A stretch of DNA of 64,000 nt from Corythucha ciliata. Taxonomy: Eukaryota; Arthropoda; Insecta; Hemiptera; Tingidae. The number at the start of each line of letters is the position of its first letter. The first letter of the stretch is position 1. Location: NCBI GenBank assembly GCA_038030265.1, contig CM075939.1, positions 45,737,253 through 45,801,252 on the forward strand. Direction: 5' to 3'. Under the pieces are notes generated by a model, which was not told the origin of the DNA, searched no databases, and was given only the letters and a program-made list of their open reading frames with translations. The position numbers were made by a program, and so were the translations under genes. Shown piece by piece: positions 12,801-24,211 of this stretch.

Positions 12801-15800
12801 ATAATAGTCCGTCAAGACAAACCCGCGAATCGTCAGCTGGGCCATTTTTGGAGCGTGAATGCAGAGACTTAGCCATTTCCATGGTGGAACGCCGGAATCA
12901 TGATCTTTCCAGGCATTTTCAGCCTTCAGGGCTGCACATCAATCTGCTGAAATAGTGAGTTCCGGCATTATCGGGGCGCGAATCGTCAGTTTTGCAATAC
13001 GACTATCACATAGCTTCGTTTGCTGTCTTCTACGCCGTGAAGTAGCAGACCAGTTAGCTTTTACTGCGCGAAAAGTTGGTTGGGCCCTAGAAATGTTCCT
13101 TTTGGCACTCTCACATTGTCAATTCTTCTTCAGGGACGTATTAATCAGCGCTGGGTGCAGCAGCGTATCGACGGACGAAGGGGTGACGGGACCTCCGAAC
13201 AGCTTAAAGATGAGAAAACGTGGATTTTTGGGTTTCAAAGAGTTGATTCACGGCTAATATTGATAACAAGTGCTCATTTGCCGTTAAAATTGAGATAAAT
13301 ACACAAATTTGTGGAGTCAGAAGGCAACTATGCACACGGCTAAAAAAGAGAAGAAACGCTAACCTCAAGTAGGATAACATGTATTGGCATTTATAGGCGC
13401 TTATCAGTTGATCAGGAGCCTTATCAAGTTGATAAGGCGCGCCAGTGAGCTAATCAAAGGGCAATTACGCGACAAAAAGTGCCCATTCCAAGCAAAAAAC
13501 AAAAAAGGTACTGATTCGTGGCTAAATATTAGCCAGAAGAGAAGAAAAAAACCAATTCACTAATTAGAGAGATTTGAGATAAAGCGCCAATTCGTGACAG
13601 AAATGGAGACAATGCGCTCATTCGGTGCTAAAATGGGGAAAAACGCAAATTCGCTGATCAATTTGAGAAAATCCGCTAATTTTCGGCTAAAATTGAGCAA
13701 TAATTTGCAGCTAAAATAGAGATAAATCGCATTTTCAAGGATACATTTCAGAAAACCCTCCATTTCGTGGCTAATATGATCCTCAAACCAACGCAAATCA
13801 ATGCATTTGAAGGCAAAGATTCACAGTTTGAAGGTCAGATGTCTGGCAACCTGAAGATACTCTGATTTTCAGTCAACGACAACTAACCGCCGTGAAGACG
13901 TGGCCGATTTGTGTTGCTTTAAGGACCACTTAAAACTTCCGGCTAAAATTTAGATAAAGAGCGCTCATTCTTAGCTGAAATGGAGAAATAAGATTCGCAG
14001 GAAAAATTGAGTGACAGCAGCAATTCATGACTAAAATTTATAGCGATTTCCATTCAATATACTACACAAGTGTAGTGCAGCGTCCTCTCCATAAACATAT
14101 GTTTCAATTCAGAAAGGACGGGTGGAAAAACTTACACCACACGAGTGTATTGCATTGAATGGAAAACGCCATTAGAAATTATTTGTGGCTAAAACGGGGA
14201 AAAAGTGTTAATGGGCCGCTAACGTTGAGAAAAAAACGCTGATTCGTTGGTGCAACTTGAAAAGCCCACTTATGTAGGTTGAAACTGCGAAAATCTGTCA
14301 ATTCCCGGCTAAAATTGAGATGAAATTTACAGCTAAAACGGATAAAAATGGTTAATTCGCCACTGAAATCGTGAAACTCCGCTAAGAATTCGCTGTAGAA
14401 ATATAGAGAAAACACGCTCATTCAGCAGAATAAAGATGGAGAAAAAGGCCAAATCGCTAATCAATTTGAGAAAAGCGTCTAAATCGCGGCTAAAAGTGAG
14501 ATAAAGCGCCAATTCGTGACAAAATTAGAGAAAACGCGCTCATTCGGTGCCAATTCACGGATCAATTTGAGAAAATCCGCTAACTTGCGGCTATAACTGA
14601 GCAAAAATTTGCGGGTGAAATTTAGAAAAAGCGCTAATCCACGGCAAAAACTGAGAAACCTCACAAATTTCCAACTGAAATTGAGAAAAAATGCTCATTC
14701 GCAGTTACCCTGGAGCAAAGGCGTTAATTCGTGGCTAAAAGTGAGGAAGTGCGCCAATTCGAGGCAGAAATAGGGGAAAAACGCTCATTCGCTGCATCCG
14801 CGATTGAGGAAAACGTCAAATCACTGATCAATTTGAAGAGATCCGCTAATGCCCGACGAAAGTAGAGAAAATGGGCCAATTTCGAAGAAGAAATTGAGAA
14901 AATGCGCTTAATTCATAGCTCTGGAATTGATAATACGCTAATTCGTGGTTCTTGGAGAAACAATGTTGGGGGGTGGGCGAGGTTAGGGCGATTCCCCAGC
15001 TAATTTGATAGGCCCCGCGCAATATTATGAGATGATCTTCCTTTCAGTCGAGTAAAAAAACGAAAAAGAAACGTTAGGGTCGAGTCGATTTTGATCAATT
15101 TATTTAACGAGATTCAATGCGGTAAACAAGCCGTATAAAGCGAAGCTATTAAATTGGAGAGACGTTTGAATAGGTCGCCCCTTGCCACCCTCCGGAATTA
15201 GATGGGTTGGTGGGTCGGTTAAGAAGGGGGGGGGGAGGGATTCGTTTACCTTGAGCCTCAATATAAAATTGGTTTCTTCATTGTCCCTAAACGGAAATAA
15301 CCCTTTCCATCCACCCCTCCACTCATTTCTAACGACCACAACAAATGAAAACAACGATAATTTTTACCTCGATTTGCGTCCAGGACAGCCCTTCAACTGG
15401 TTCAAGACCGTTGTTGATTCTTTCCAGGTTGTAGCGAGCCAAAAGTTGATTGTGGAAAAAGAAGAAAAGGTGACCGCGGTCCTCCCAGTTGTGCTCATGT
15501 TTTCGCCAGTGTGGGAAGTGTAGGTGCCAGTTGAGGAACATGTTCGATAGGCCGGTGTCATCGCGAAAGTACCGGAGACGAGCCTCAGGGTCAGTCTCCG
15601 AGAAAGCGTTGAAATAACTGTTTTTACCGCTGATCGTCTCGTTGGCGATGTTGACATAGACTACTGTCTCCTTGAAACCTGCCATAAAATATGTTTTTTT
15701 TAAAATGGAGAGATTTAATTAATTGATTTGGTTTTAAACCGGGGAACGTCACCTTTCATTTTCCTTCTATAGAGTTCTCTTAACGTGGTTGCAGGCAGAA

Positions 15801-16488
15801 TATAATTGGGGTAAACTTCAAACCAATTAGGAGGCGAAAATTTGAAATATTTCGATCTGTGGTACACAGAGGTGGCTAAAGCGTACCTTAACTGTTCTGG
15901 ATGGACTTTATCAGCTAAATATGACGTCACCTTTAACCAAAAAAAAAAATTGTCAAAGAAAATCTATCGAACGATCCATCACCGCCATACTTTTCTCAAT
16001 ATAGGCCAATCATTTATTTGGCTGAATAAGTTGTACAATCGAATAGTTCCTTTCCTGGAATTGTAGTCCAAAAGGTCGAAAACGCCGTGTTTCGACACTG
16101 TGCCGTTTATCATGTCCTTAACATCGTTCAGCGCGTCTTTGTTCTAAGAGAGAGAGAAAAAAGGGAACTCCAAGATTGCTCTTATGAGCGAGTTGAAATA
16201 CGAACTTTAATTATCGACTGTAAAACATTCAAGTCGAAGCCTTCTTCGGGTTTTTCAAAGTAGCCGATTAGGTATTCGTCGAATAATTTTTGTTCGATGG
16301 GCTGATTATTCGATATATAGGCTGTAAGTAGGAAATGTTGTGAAAATAGAATGACAAAAGACAGAAGCTAAAATGTATTTACCTTCTAATCCAGGTTTTG
16401 TCTCATCAACAGTCCGACTCCCTTCGGATTTAACTCGAGCCAACAGACAGATCCCCAGCACAGCGCTCAAAAGGCCAAAAAATGCCAT
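9853..16488 (-). CDS. Hemocyanin/hexamerin superfamily protein, copper sites degraded (14 exons, 728 aa)
   Basis: Exons in order: 16488-16383, 16321-16206, 16143-15991, 15930-15753, 15678-15368, 15321-15250, 11637-11473, 11401-11234, 11176-11045, 10980-10831, 10744-10540, 10433-10291, 10220-10021, 9940-9853. All junctions are GT-AG, and the 2187-nt sum is in frame from ATG to TGA. Residues 1-21 form a signal peptide, so the protein is secreted. The N-terminal domain spans about 36-184; the middle (copper) domain, about 185-467, has YFRDDTGL, NWHLHFPHW, HNQLLARYNLERINNGL and LRDPIFF; the Ig-like C-terminal domain, about 468-728, has LNHKPFTYDV, FRLFLGPE and GFPFDR. Copper-A ligands read N234, H238, H260; copper-B ligands read F405, T409, L445. 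Four of six histidines are therefore gone, as in hexamerins and cryptocyanins. Likely a secreted hexameric storage or moulting-related protein. Exon 6 has a weak acceptor. The intron between exons 6 and 7 is 3.6 kb and satellite-filled. Confidence 0.9.
11850..12960. repeat. Family B degenerate tandem repeat inside the large intron
   Basis: About 30-bp monomers, roughly TTTTAGGGCGCGAATCGTCAG followed by TTTGGCCA, repeat with many substitutions and indels. Examples are near 11945, 12300, 12725 and 12960. In this orientation the monomer is the reverse complement of the form seen at 35.6 and 42.6 kb. All lie in intron 6 of the hemocyanin-family gene. Confidence 0.8.
13330..14960. repeat. Family A degenerate tandem repeat inside the large intron
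   Basis: Monomers of 29-33 bp, approximately CTAATTCGCGGCTAAAATTG then AGAAAAACG, run through most of this stretch. A multi-monomer block is duplicated: 13571-13700 and 14502-14630 align directly, with a third, weaker copy from about 14737. This suggests higher-order structure made by local duplication. A small hairpin element interrupts the array at 14047-14165. Confidence 0.85.
14047..14165. repeat. Small inverted-repeat (MITE-like) element
   Basis: TTTCCATTCAAT at 14047-14058 is repeated inverted at 14154-14165, and the similarity extends inward through a TACAC..GTGTAGTG motif. Length is about 119 bp with no coding capacity. Its sequence is unlike the surrounding family A monomers, so it is probably an insertion. 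No clear target duplication was found. Confidence 0.55.
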
Positions 16489-16661
16489 TCCGCCCCTATA
16501 TTTTTCCCAGAATCTCCGGCAGATTTTCACTCGCGAACTACTACGAGCAGGGGTGTCAGGAAGAACACTACTCCTCCTCCCCCCAAAAGCCAAGTGTTCT
16601 CCCTTTTCCCCCGAAACGAATTCACCGAAAAATGCCAGTCGCCCGATTTGCCCCTTGGGAT

Positions 16662-16667
16662 TTTATA
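16662..16667 (-). promoter_or_regulatory. TATA box of the hemocyanin-family gene
   Basis: TATAAA on the minus strand (GCGTATAAAATCCC context), about 175 bp upstream of the initiator ATG. The implied start site near 16635 would give a 5' UTR of about 145 nt. Confidence 0.6.
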
Positions 16668-16739
16668 CGCGCCCCCTTAATATACGACGGGACCGAAAAA
16701 AAAAAAAAAATTTTTGTCATAAGAGGTCTTGTCAACTAG

Positions 16740-17570
16740 GGTGATGTCTCCACTTCCAATTCTCCTTCCTCGCCCTGTAATTTTGCACTCATTGGATAAT
16801 CCTCCCCCCTTCTGGTACAGTTGCGGTGCGTCTTTGTATGTTATAGCCACTTTGGAAGAAAAAAAAAAAAAAAATTCACCAAGGCTGAATTCTTTGAACC
16901 TTCACGGAGTGAAAGGGAAAAGGGTGAGCCCGGTATAGTTTTGTTGTACACCCTTCGGCTAGATTCCTATGCCTTTTAGGAATGGAATCGTCGACATGTT
17001 TAATGAGAGAGCCATTCGCTCGTCTTCCGGGTGAGATTAACGAAAATTCCTCAAAACTCTTAGGCACTTCGTGTTTTTACCGGTGCAATAAACGGGCTCC
17101 TTTGACGAACGCAAAATAATATTCGAATTAGTTGGACTTTTGCCAGAACCTCCATTCTGAATTGAGAAGCCTTGCCCATAAGCCCCTCAGACCATGATTA
17201 GCTCACGAGTGCTGATTGTAAAATTACAATTGGAAGGGGGGAGGTAACAAAAAATTCAAATATTCGTGGCTAAAACTGCGAGAAAAAAAAAAAACAGCTC
17301 ATCAGCAACTGTTTCACGATGCAACTTCCAGACCAAAATTATGAAAAAATCGCAGAATCGTGGATTATAGAGCCATTTTATAGCTAAAATTAGAATAAAA
17401 CACCATAATGTTCTGTTCTTGAACCAGCAGCTTCACGGATTTTCTGAAACTTCATCAATGCGGGGCTGAAATTGACTAAAAGCTGTAATTAGCAGCTAAA
17501 ATTTCTCAATTTTAGACGTGATCAAGCACATGTTTTCAATTTAGTAACGCTAATTAGTGCGTTTTCTCAC
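16740..17570. other. Upstream intergenic DNA with a few family A monomers
   Basis: No gene was recognised. An A-rich run lies at 16860-16874. From about 17255 to 17520 there are scattered, strongly diverged family A monomers (CGTGGCTAAAACTG and GCAGCTAAAATT forms). Confidence 0.5.
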
Positions 17571-17610
17571 TTAAAGCTTGTACACACGGAGATATTTATG
17601 TCATGACATC

Positions 17611-18905
17611 TACTGAAGCTGGGGTTCAAAACGTCTAAAAAAATTAAATTTGAAGTTTTAGGTTTGTTCGTTGTTGTGGTTAGTTCAAGTAAAGAAATTA
17701 TTTCTTTTTTGTGATCCCCATTCTGAAGGCAATGGAGTTGCTCAGTAAGGAATCTTTCGCACATCTTTGAAGTATTTTAATTGTCCCCTCTCTTGAATCA
17801 TTAAATTGAGGAGCACTTCAACTCGTCGCTTCCATGACAACACGTAAGATGCAACAAGTAAACATATCAGTCATGACATTTTAGAAGATTTGAACAGTGA
17901 CATATTTCTAGACAGAAATGTCCTGAAAATTTCCCTCTTCACCAATTCCTGCCTGAATTATTTGATTTTGTTCGAGGTAATTATCCATGAGGGGCATTAA
18001 GGGTGGTTACGTTAGACTATTTATTGGTTAAGGGAGGTATAGCGGCAGGCAGGCGCGGATCCAGGCTTTCCTAAAAGGAGCGTCCAAAAGTTCTAATCTG
18101 AGGCTAAAATGCAACTTGTTTGGTCAAATAATCACATTATTCTATATAGAGCATAGTCTAGTTTCGCCGAGTTGTCACTTTCGCGGGTAATAATCCATTT
18201 GCGAACCGAAAGAGTTGATGCTGGGGAGGAATAGACAATTTTCTGATATGAATGTTAAAGTTCACAGGTTCCAGGACAAAGTTTCTGCTGAGAAAAATAA
18301 TCAATGCCGTGGTTGATAGTAGATTGCTGAAGCTAAATCATTTTGCGGCAAGTTTCGTGGCCTCAGAGTATTATTGTGGTGAGGGAGAGAGTGTAAAACT
18401 TAAGATATTGTTGAATGGTATTTCTACTGAAAATTATTTAAAAACATGGACGAAAAATTAAGGAATTACCCACGAGGAACCCAAAAAATCCGTGGCACTC
18501 ACCCTTCTTCTCCTTATAATAATTTGCTGGGAGGTATTTCCAATGTGTTCATGCAGGATTTCGAGACTTTTCTTACTGGATTTCGTGATAGTAAGTAGTA
18601 TTTTAGGCTCCCCCCCCCTCCGCCACCATAGAAACATTTTTCAAGTCTAAATTAATTTGTAGCTGTGTAGGTCTAAATCACCCCTTTTGGGCTTGGGGCT
18701 ATTAAAAGGGACTAAACAAGCAAATTTTCCAGATTCAGAAGCTACACATATTTACCATACAAATTGATTGGGCGATTGAATTTTCAGTTTCAAATGTCAT
18801 GTTTCTTGCAGCCGAATGGCAAGGTTTTCAAGCGGACTTTTTGGTGGAAATGGACGCAGTCACACAATTGAAGAAATGACTCATGACTTAGCTTCTGGGG
18901 TTTTA
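17611..18905. other. Interior DNA without recognised genes
   Basis: AT-rich sequence with only short open frames. Near 18053-18067 there is GGCGCGGATCCAGGC, which resembles a hAT terminus, but no partner end was found. A C-rich tract lies at 18611-18618. Confidence 0.4.
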
Positions 18906-19285
18906 AACCGGCCACTCACGTGCAGTTTGAACTGTCAGTTCAAACTGCAAAGTTTAAACTGTCAGTTTGGACTGTTCAGTTCAGTCCCCCACACACGTAC
19001 AGTTCAATTCTTCAGTTAACATAATGGATTCCAATGAGCAGGACCGCATTGCCGTTCTCGGTTTAATTTGTGCAGTTATTCATCAGGAAAGTAACCAACC
19101 TAAAAGACGCAGGCAGTGGGGCAAGGAATGGTTGAAACGGCGGAAACAATCGTCGGATATTAGCAATTGAACTGAGAACTGTACAGTTCAACTGTGCAGT
19201 TTACCTTAGCTGAGGCGAAATGCCTCAAATAATTTGAACTGAACAGTTCAAACTGACAGTCTAAACTGCACGTGAGTGGCGGGCT
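18906..19285. mobile_element. PIF/Harbinger-type deletion derivative (MITE) with TTA duplication
   Basis: The 380-bp element has ends AACCGGCCACTCACGTGCAG and, inverted, AGCCCGCCACTCACGTGCAG. TTA lies outside each end (18903-18905 and 19286-19288). Subterminal regions are packed with CAGTTTGAACTG / CAGTTCAAACTG palindromes on both sides, likely transposase-binding sites or hairpins. The centre holds a 48-codon frame resembling the N-terminus of Harbinger-type proteins. The arrangement suggests an autonomous element that lost its catalytic core. Confidence 0.8.
19024..19170 (+). pseudogene. N-terminal relic of a Harbinger/ALP1-like transposase
   Basis: ATG at 19024 opens a 48-aa frame, MDSNEQDRIAVLGLICAV and onward, with a basic RRRQWGKEWLKRRK segment. 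The RR.W...WL.RR pattern is characteristic of the region ahead of the DDE domain in ALP1/HARBI1-like proteins. The frame stops at 19168-19170 and no DDE domain follows, so this is a truncated coding remnant inside the 380-bp element. Family assignment rests on that one motif plus the TTA target. Confidence 0.5.
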
Positions 19286-19288
19286 TTA

Positions 19289-20859
19289 GGTTTCCTGGGT
19301 AAAATTAATTTTCAAGAGTCATTGAACGCTCACAACGTCGTTACCTTCCACAGTTTAGTCAAAATAGTCTTTCTGAGCTTCAAGTGCAAGTATTTTGGCG
19401 GATAAACGTGATTCTAGCAGGAACGTTTTCCTTTTCTTGATCGAATGAAAGCGTGCCGGGGGAAAAAGTATGCCCACTACTATATTGTGAACAGGAAAAT
19501 TCATATTTTCGGACATAATTAACGGTTTCACGGCTAAATAGCTGGTTTCTTGTTCCTTGTCGGTGTGGTATTTCTGGGCTTAGTTTCTACCAAAGTTGTA
19601 TAGAAAAACAAGTTATTCAGCTCCCTGGTGATGAAGTTGAAACCAATCCGGGGTAGGGAAAATTTATCACGCTAGATAACACTACCACATGTAGAAGCTC
19701 AATCAATTTAAAAAGCTAAGCTTGCTGTTGCTAAGGTAACTTACAAAGGGTTATTATTTTGATATTTTTATTGTCACTCGTACTCATAAACGCCAGTGAA
19801 ACCCAACATTAGAGAGAATTTAGAGCATTTTGTACTGCAGGAACTTCAATCTCTTAACTGCCTACGACTATACGCCAATATTATGCCGGATGTTCAGCTT
19901 GAGAGGCCCAGCTAAGATATAGTAATTAACGAAAATATTAAGTTGCTGAGGACAATGTTTGAAAATCAGTGGCTAACTTATCATTAACTATGGCAAAAAT
20001 GTCGTTTTTTGACATGAGAAGGATACACCGATAGTTCACTATTGAAGGCGAGTTTTCTTGGATGGATAATTGCCATTTCTATACGCCCGATGTTCAGTTT
20101 CCGTCTTGAGGTGAAATTGCTGATTTTCTCGAGGAGTTTGAAGTTAGTATTTTACTGCTAAATTGGTATATTCGACTACATTGACGTTCTACTGGCGTAT
20201 TATTATGTGAAGGAACTCGATCCGTCAATTCCTATGGAATTTCTAGAAGCCTGCGGAAGAGCTTATAATAAGAGTGAGTGTATAAATTCCACACTTTAAG
20301 TAATCAGAAGGTGACGAACGTTCCAGGATTTGTTATTTTTGATGGATGTCGGCTGTGGGTTACTCCATTATGCGTTCGCTGGAAAGCAACTGCCCACCCG
20401 TGTCCTCTCATGCTGCGCCCCTGGACGTTTGTAAGATCATACGATGAACCTCCTTTCCAGTCAAATATCGGTCCATGTAAAATTTAAATCACTACAGCAT
20501 TCATTTTTAAAATCGTTTCTTAATGCAATTCCTATCGCCCCAAGTTTGACTTTGTCCTGAAATCAAAATTAATTCCGCGTCATTACTCGTCTACGTAAGA
20601 ATGCCGATGTACTCGACATTGGATAGAGAGAGCGAGCTACGAGAGCGTCAACTCCAGCGAATCGCAGCCACGGAAAACTCAAAGGATCTGGGTTTTAGGC
20701 ACCCTCCCCCACCCAACTAGGCACCAATTTTTCGTACGAAGTTTTCACCAATTTAGAAAAAAAGTTGTATTACCTAATTTTTTTGCAGACCAGTTTCAAT
20801 AATGCGCCCCATTTTCAATGCCGTCCAGTCCTATTTAGTATATTTAGTCAGTTTACAGC
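19289..20859. other. Non-coding DNA, nothing recognised
   Basis: Only short open frames with no recognisable domains and no clear tandem repeat. The longest, 20278-20487, has no features supporting a gene. Confidence 0.4.
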
Positions 20860-21073
20860 ACCTACAAACGCGTACACGGCTTAGCTGAAAACATCTACTC
20901 CTTCGCTACTAATAATCATCCCTCTAGCGAAACTTTTTTTTCCACCACTTTGGACAAACGCCACATGAGCTCTTCAGGATCAGTTCTGTTCGGGTTTCGC
21001 TTGAAGGGATGAGTAGAAGGCGAACAGTGAAGGAGAATATGTATTCGGCTAAGCCGTGTACACGTTTGTTGGT
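20860..21073. repeat. Inverted-repeat (MITE-like) element, 214 bp
   Basis: ACCTACAAACGCGTACACGG at 20860 pairs with ACCAACAAACGTGTACACGG read inward from 21073. The match continues through CTTAGC.GAA.ACAT..TCTCCTTC.CT for about 48 bp. No coding sequence, and no target duplication that I can identify. Confidence 0.65.
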
Positions 21074-21659
21074 TCTATAATCTCTTTAATTACAACTAGA
21101 TAAAATTAAAAATGGGATGCAACCCATATAGGTCAGTCAACAAGAACAATAAAATCGCAATCAAACGGCTGGTTCTGATTTTTCAATATGATGTTAGGAC
21201 CCCTTAGCTCATCCTACATCCAATGCCGTAATGAAATTATTACCCCATTGGTGAAAGTAATGATTTTGCGACTGAAATACTGTAATAATAATGAAATTAT
21301 TGAAGAAATCATCATAAACCTAATTTTCTCCACTAATTAATATTAATATAATTCTTCCAGTTTCGAATATTTATTGCCTCAATTCGTTCAATCTCATTCG
21401 TTCTGAAGCTGTCAACTGGAAAACTACGAATCTCCGGTTGACGACCGGTGATCTTGATCTTGCATACAAAATACATACAGGAAAATAAATACAAAAAAGT
21501 CTCTACCAGTGTTTGGCTTTAGAAGGGTTTGGAGTGGGATTTGCGAGCTGCACTAGTGGAAAAAAGTCGAGTAAAATTGATCAGAATAATACTGTCCGCG
21601 TAGAATAAGAGAGAATAAAACATAATCTATAATCACAGCCTGACACTTTCAATCACCAG

Positions 21660-22133
21660 ACAGCCTGGGAGTCCGTGAGGCAGAGCCTCGATCCGAACGG
21701 GCCTCTTATTTAGGCCTCACGGCCCTCCCGATGGGTGAAATCGGCCCAATCGTTAAAAAATCAAAACTCCCATTTTCGGAGAAATTAAAGGGGGCTAGCA
21801 GCTACTCAGTAGGGTTATGGCGGAAACCGGCTGCATTGGCTTGCGGATAGCGTGGCCCGAAGGACTCATAAACCACAGCCAGGTAAAATTGTATAACAAG
21901 CGGCCGACAAGAGCGATGCTTCTGGGAGTGCGAGCGTTCCCACGCACTCCGCGGCTGAAGAACTTTTTAACGGTCAACGCGTTTTACTCCGTTGATGAAT
22001 TCTTTGACGTCGACTTCACGTCTGAGTTCGACTAGGCAGCCTTTACTTATTGATTTAATAATCCTGTGACGAAGTCATACAACAATTGTTGGAACGTGCT
22101 AATAAATTATTATTATTATTATTATTATTATTA
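21660..22133 (+). mobile_element. Probable 3' end of a LINE with an (ATT)n tail
   Basis: A 72-aa frame (21817-22035) ends RLKNFLTVNAFYSVDEFFD, resembling the extreme C-terminus of several I/R1-type LINE ORF2 proteins (LK..L....FYS..EF). About 70 bp of 3' UTR follows, and then a pure ATT microsatellite at 22106-22133, as in LINEs that end in simple repeats. The rest is absent, consistent with 5' truncation. The clade is not certain. Confidence 0.45.
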
Positions 22134-24020
22134 TACACTTCTCACTGTGATAGGTGACTTTTCTATCGACCAGCGGAACGGTGACGTATCGATATTTTGT
22201 AAGGAAATAAACGGGCACTAGAGTATGATCAAGCTTTCGATCTATTTGAAATCTTCTTAAAGACCTGTTTGGCATAGATGAACAACACATTAGGTCAACA
22301 GCAAATGAGCAAAGTAAATTGAAATAGCAAGCGATATGAGCTGCATACCTGGTTGATAATTGCAAATGAACGAATATAATAACATAATAAGTATCCTCCT
22401 ACGTCGCTAGGTACTCTTATAGTCCACTATCGGCAATGAAAAACAGAGCGGATGAGTGCAGTTTGGGGTTGGGTGAAAGAAAGAATAGGGATCTGACCAC
22501 CAGTGCTCAGTGTTTTTCGAACACATTGGATTAACCGCCGCGCCGATGTGCCGAGTAATGTCATCCATCGCAATCACGCATCGCATTTTCACTTCATTCT
22601 ATCTGAAAAAGCAAGCCTTAGCCAGCCAATCAAGGCATGTTTGAACTTGGCATGTACTTACCCAGTTCACTTTCAGTCAGGTGCCTGGGAGCTTCAAGTT
22701 CTACGATTTCGGTACTACCGAAGAATCTTCGAACAATCGTATTCGATTGAGACAAACATTTACTAGGCGATCAGGGTTCTATGGGACCTGATTACGGTGT
22801 GACTCAGTTGTCGCTGTCGTGCTACCGTTTTCTTGCACTTCTATACATTTTCTAGGAGTAGGGCTTCGCGATTTGTCCCATTCTTTTTCGTTATGGGCTA
22901 GAAACCGGCTGTTTTAGGCAGGCATAAGTCACGCTCGTGCCTCGTATTAGATACTTTGATAAAATTATCTGAAACTTCGTGAAGGTATGACCTTTACAAA
23001 TTCATGAGATGAGATTTGAAAAGGCGTTTTGATGACGTTTTTGCGAATGTGACGTCTACTCCTTGAGGAGGGCTACAAGCCCTCTGCACCACTCATTTCA
23101 GATATGCGCCCCTATATTTCATAATATCCATATCCAATCATGGTGTGGGACGACTAAAGGAGGCATCAATACGCAGTATCAGAGGGAATAAGTTTCTGAG
23201 GAGAATGGGAAACCAGACATGCCCTGCTGCACTCCATACAGTGTGAAAGGCTGAAAGCGAAGAGAAAACGGAACATGCAATTCAACCCCGCCACCCGTTA
23301 CTAACGACTCCGTCATGCGCAGAGAAAACGATTGCTATGAGACTTCGTGTGGTCACTTCCTTCAGCTTTTGTCCCCCTTTGACATCATGTCCAAGTTTGA
23401 TGTTTCATCAAACCGTTATTAAGAATTATGGAGACATCGGACAAGACACAATTACGTTCGCCCTGCATTACATAGACTTGTGAGGCCTTTTGAGCCCAGT
23501 GGAAAAAAAAAAATTGTTCAGTCTCACCGCACCTCAGTACGACGATTAATTGCCAGGAAAAAGTTAAAAAAGGCGATGACTGAAATGCCGGTAGCAGATA
23601 TAAAACGTTTCTCAATAAATACGGCCACAGTTTAAGTCGCGTAAAATTATTTTCAAGTTGCATGGAATAGAAAATTAATTAAAATACATTTCACTTCGTC
23701 ACCTCACGAAAAATTTAACTCTGACTTGATAAATTGATAACAGACAACTATAAACAACAAAGCAGCGGTTGACATATGGATAATGATAGAGCTCATACTA
23801 ATAGTGGTGCTATCTGTAGTGAGCAATTATCCCAACCCCAGATTGGTTACACGTTATCACCACGAGCTGAATGACTTGGTTTTCCATATGACTTTGGTTT
23901 CTACAATGGAGATGGTAAAGGGGAAAATTATTGACAATTTTCCAGCGGTTTCCTGGCTTTTCATGAAAGCATATGGTTTTTATACTGTTTCACAGTACCA
24001 TCACACGAACATATTGAAAA
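22134..24020. other. Non-coding DNA, nothing recognised
   Basis: Several frames of 60-93 codons occur on both strands, but none has a domain, signal peptide or splice context that I can support. I see no tandem repeat array. Confidence 0.4.
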
Positions 24021-24063
24021 TTTCATGGCATGACATAAATGTCTCCGTGTGTACAAGCTTTTA

Positions 24064-24211
24064 GACCCGTATGCTAAGTCGCTGCTCGAAATTTCCTCGA
24101 CTCCAACATTCCTCGCAAACTGTAGAATCACATGTTATTTTATAATTTTTACAGTTTGGGAGGGAGCTTTGAGGCTGAGGAAAATTCGAGGAACGACCTG
24201 GTATACGGGCC
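24064..24211. repeat. 148-bp inverted-repeat element flanked by TTA
   Basis: GACCCGTATGCTAAGTCG at 24064 pairs with an inverted arm ending ATACGGGCC at 24211. The two arms, about 60 bp each, align at roughly 70 percent. TTA lies on both sides (24061-24063 and 24212-24214). The left TTA is the same triplet that flanks the right end of the 6.5-kb element, so one probably inserted at the other's target. Confidence 0.6.

Larger units (their letters stand above)
17574..24060. mobile_element. TTA-flanked terminal-inverted-repeat element, about 6.5 kb, possibly PIF/Harbinger-like
   Basis: AAGCTTGTACACACGGAGA starts at 17574, and its inverse ends at 24060. The match runs about 36 bp with few mismatches. 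A TTA lies directly outside each end (17571-17573 and 24061-24063), the 3-bp target typical of PIF/Harbinger. I recognise no transposase of its own inside; the interior holds a smaller TTA-flanked element, an inverted-repeat element and a LINE tail. It may be a large non-autonomous element, or two terminal remnants brought together by chance. Confidence 0.6.

Noticed and set aside
13330..14960. Regular short repeats considered as a CRISPR-like array
   Set aside because: Monomers are adjacent and degenerate with no constant repeat separated by unique spacers, and the setting is a eukaryotic intron.
15100..15354. Long N-terminal extension of hemocyanin-family exon 6
   Set aside because: Upstream residues are hydrophobic and not family-like. 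The acceptor giving a phase-0 join at 15321 fits the neighbours better, though it is a weak site.
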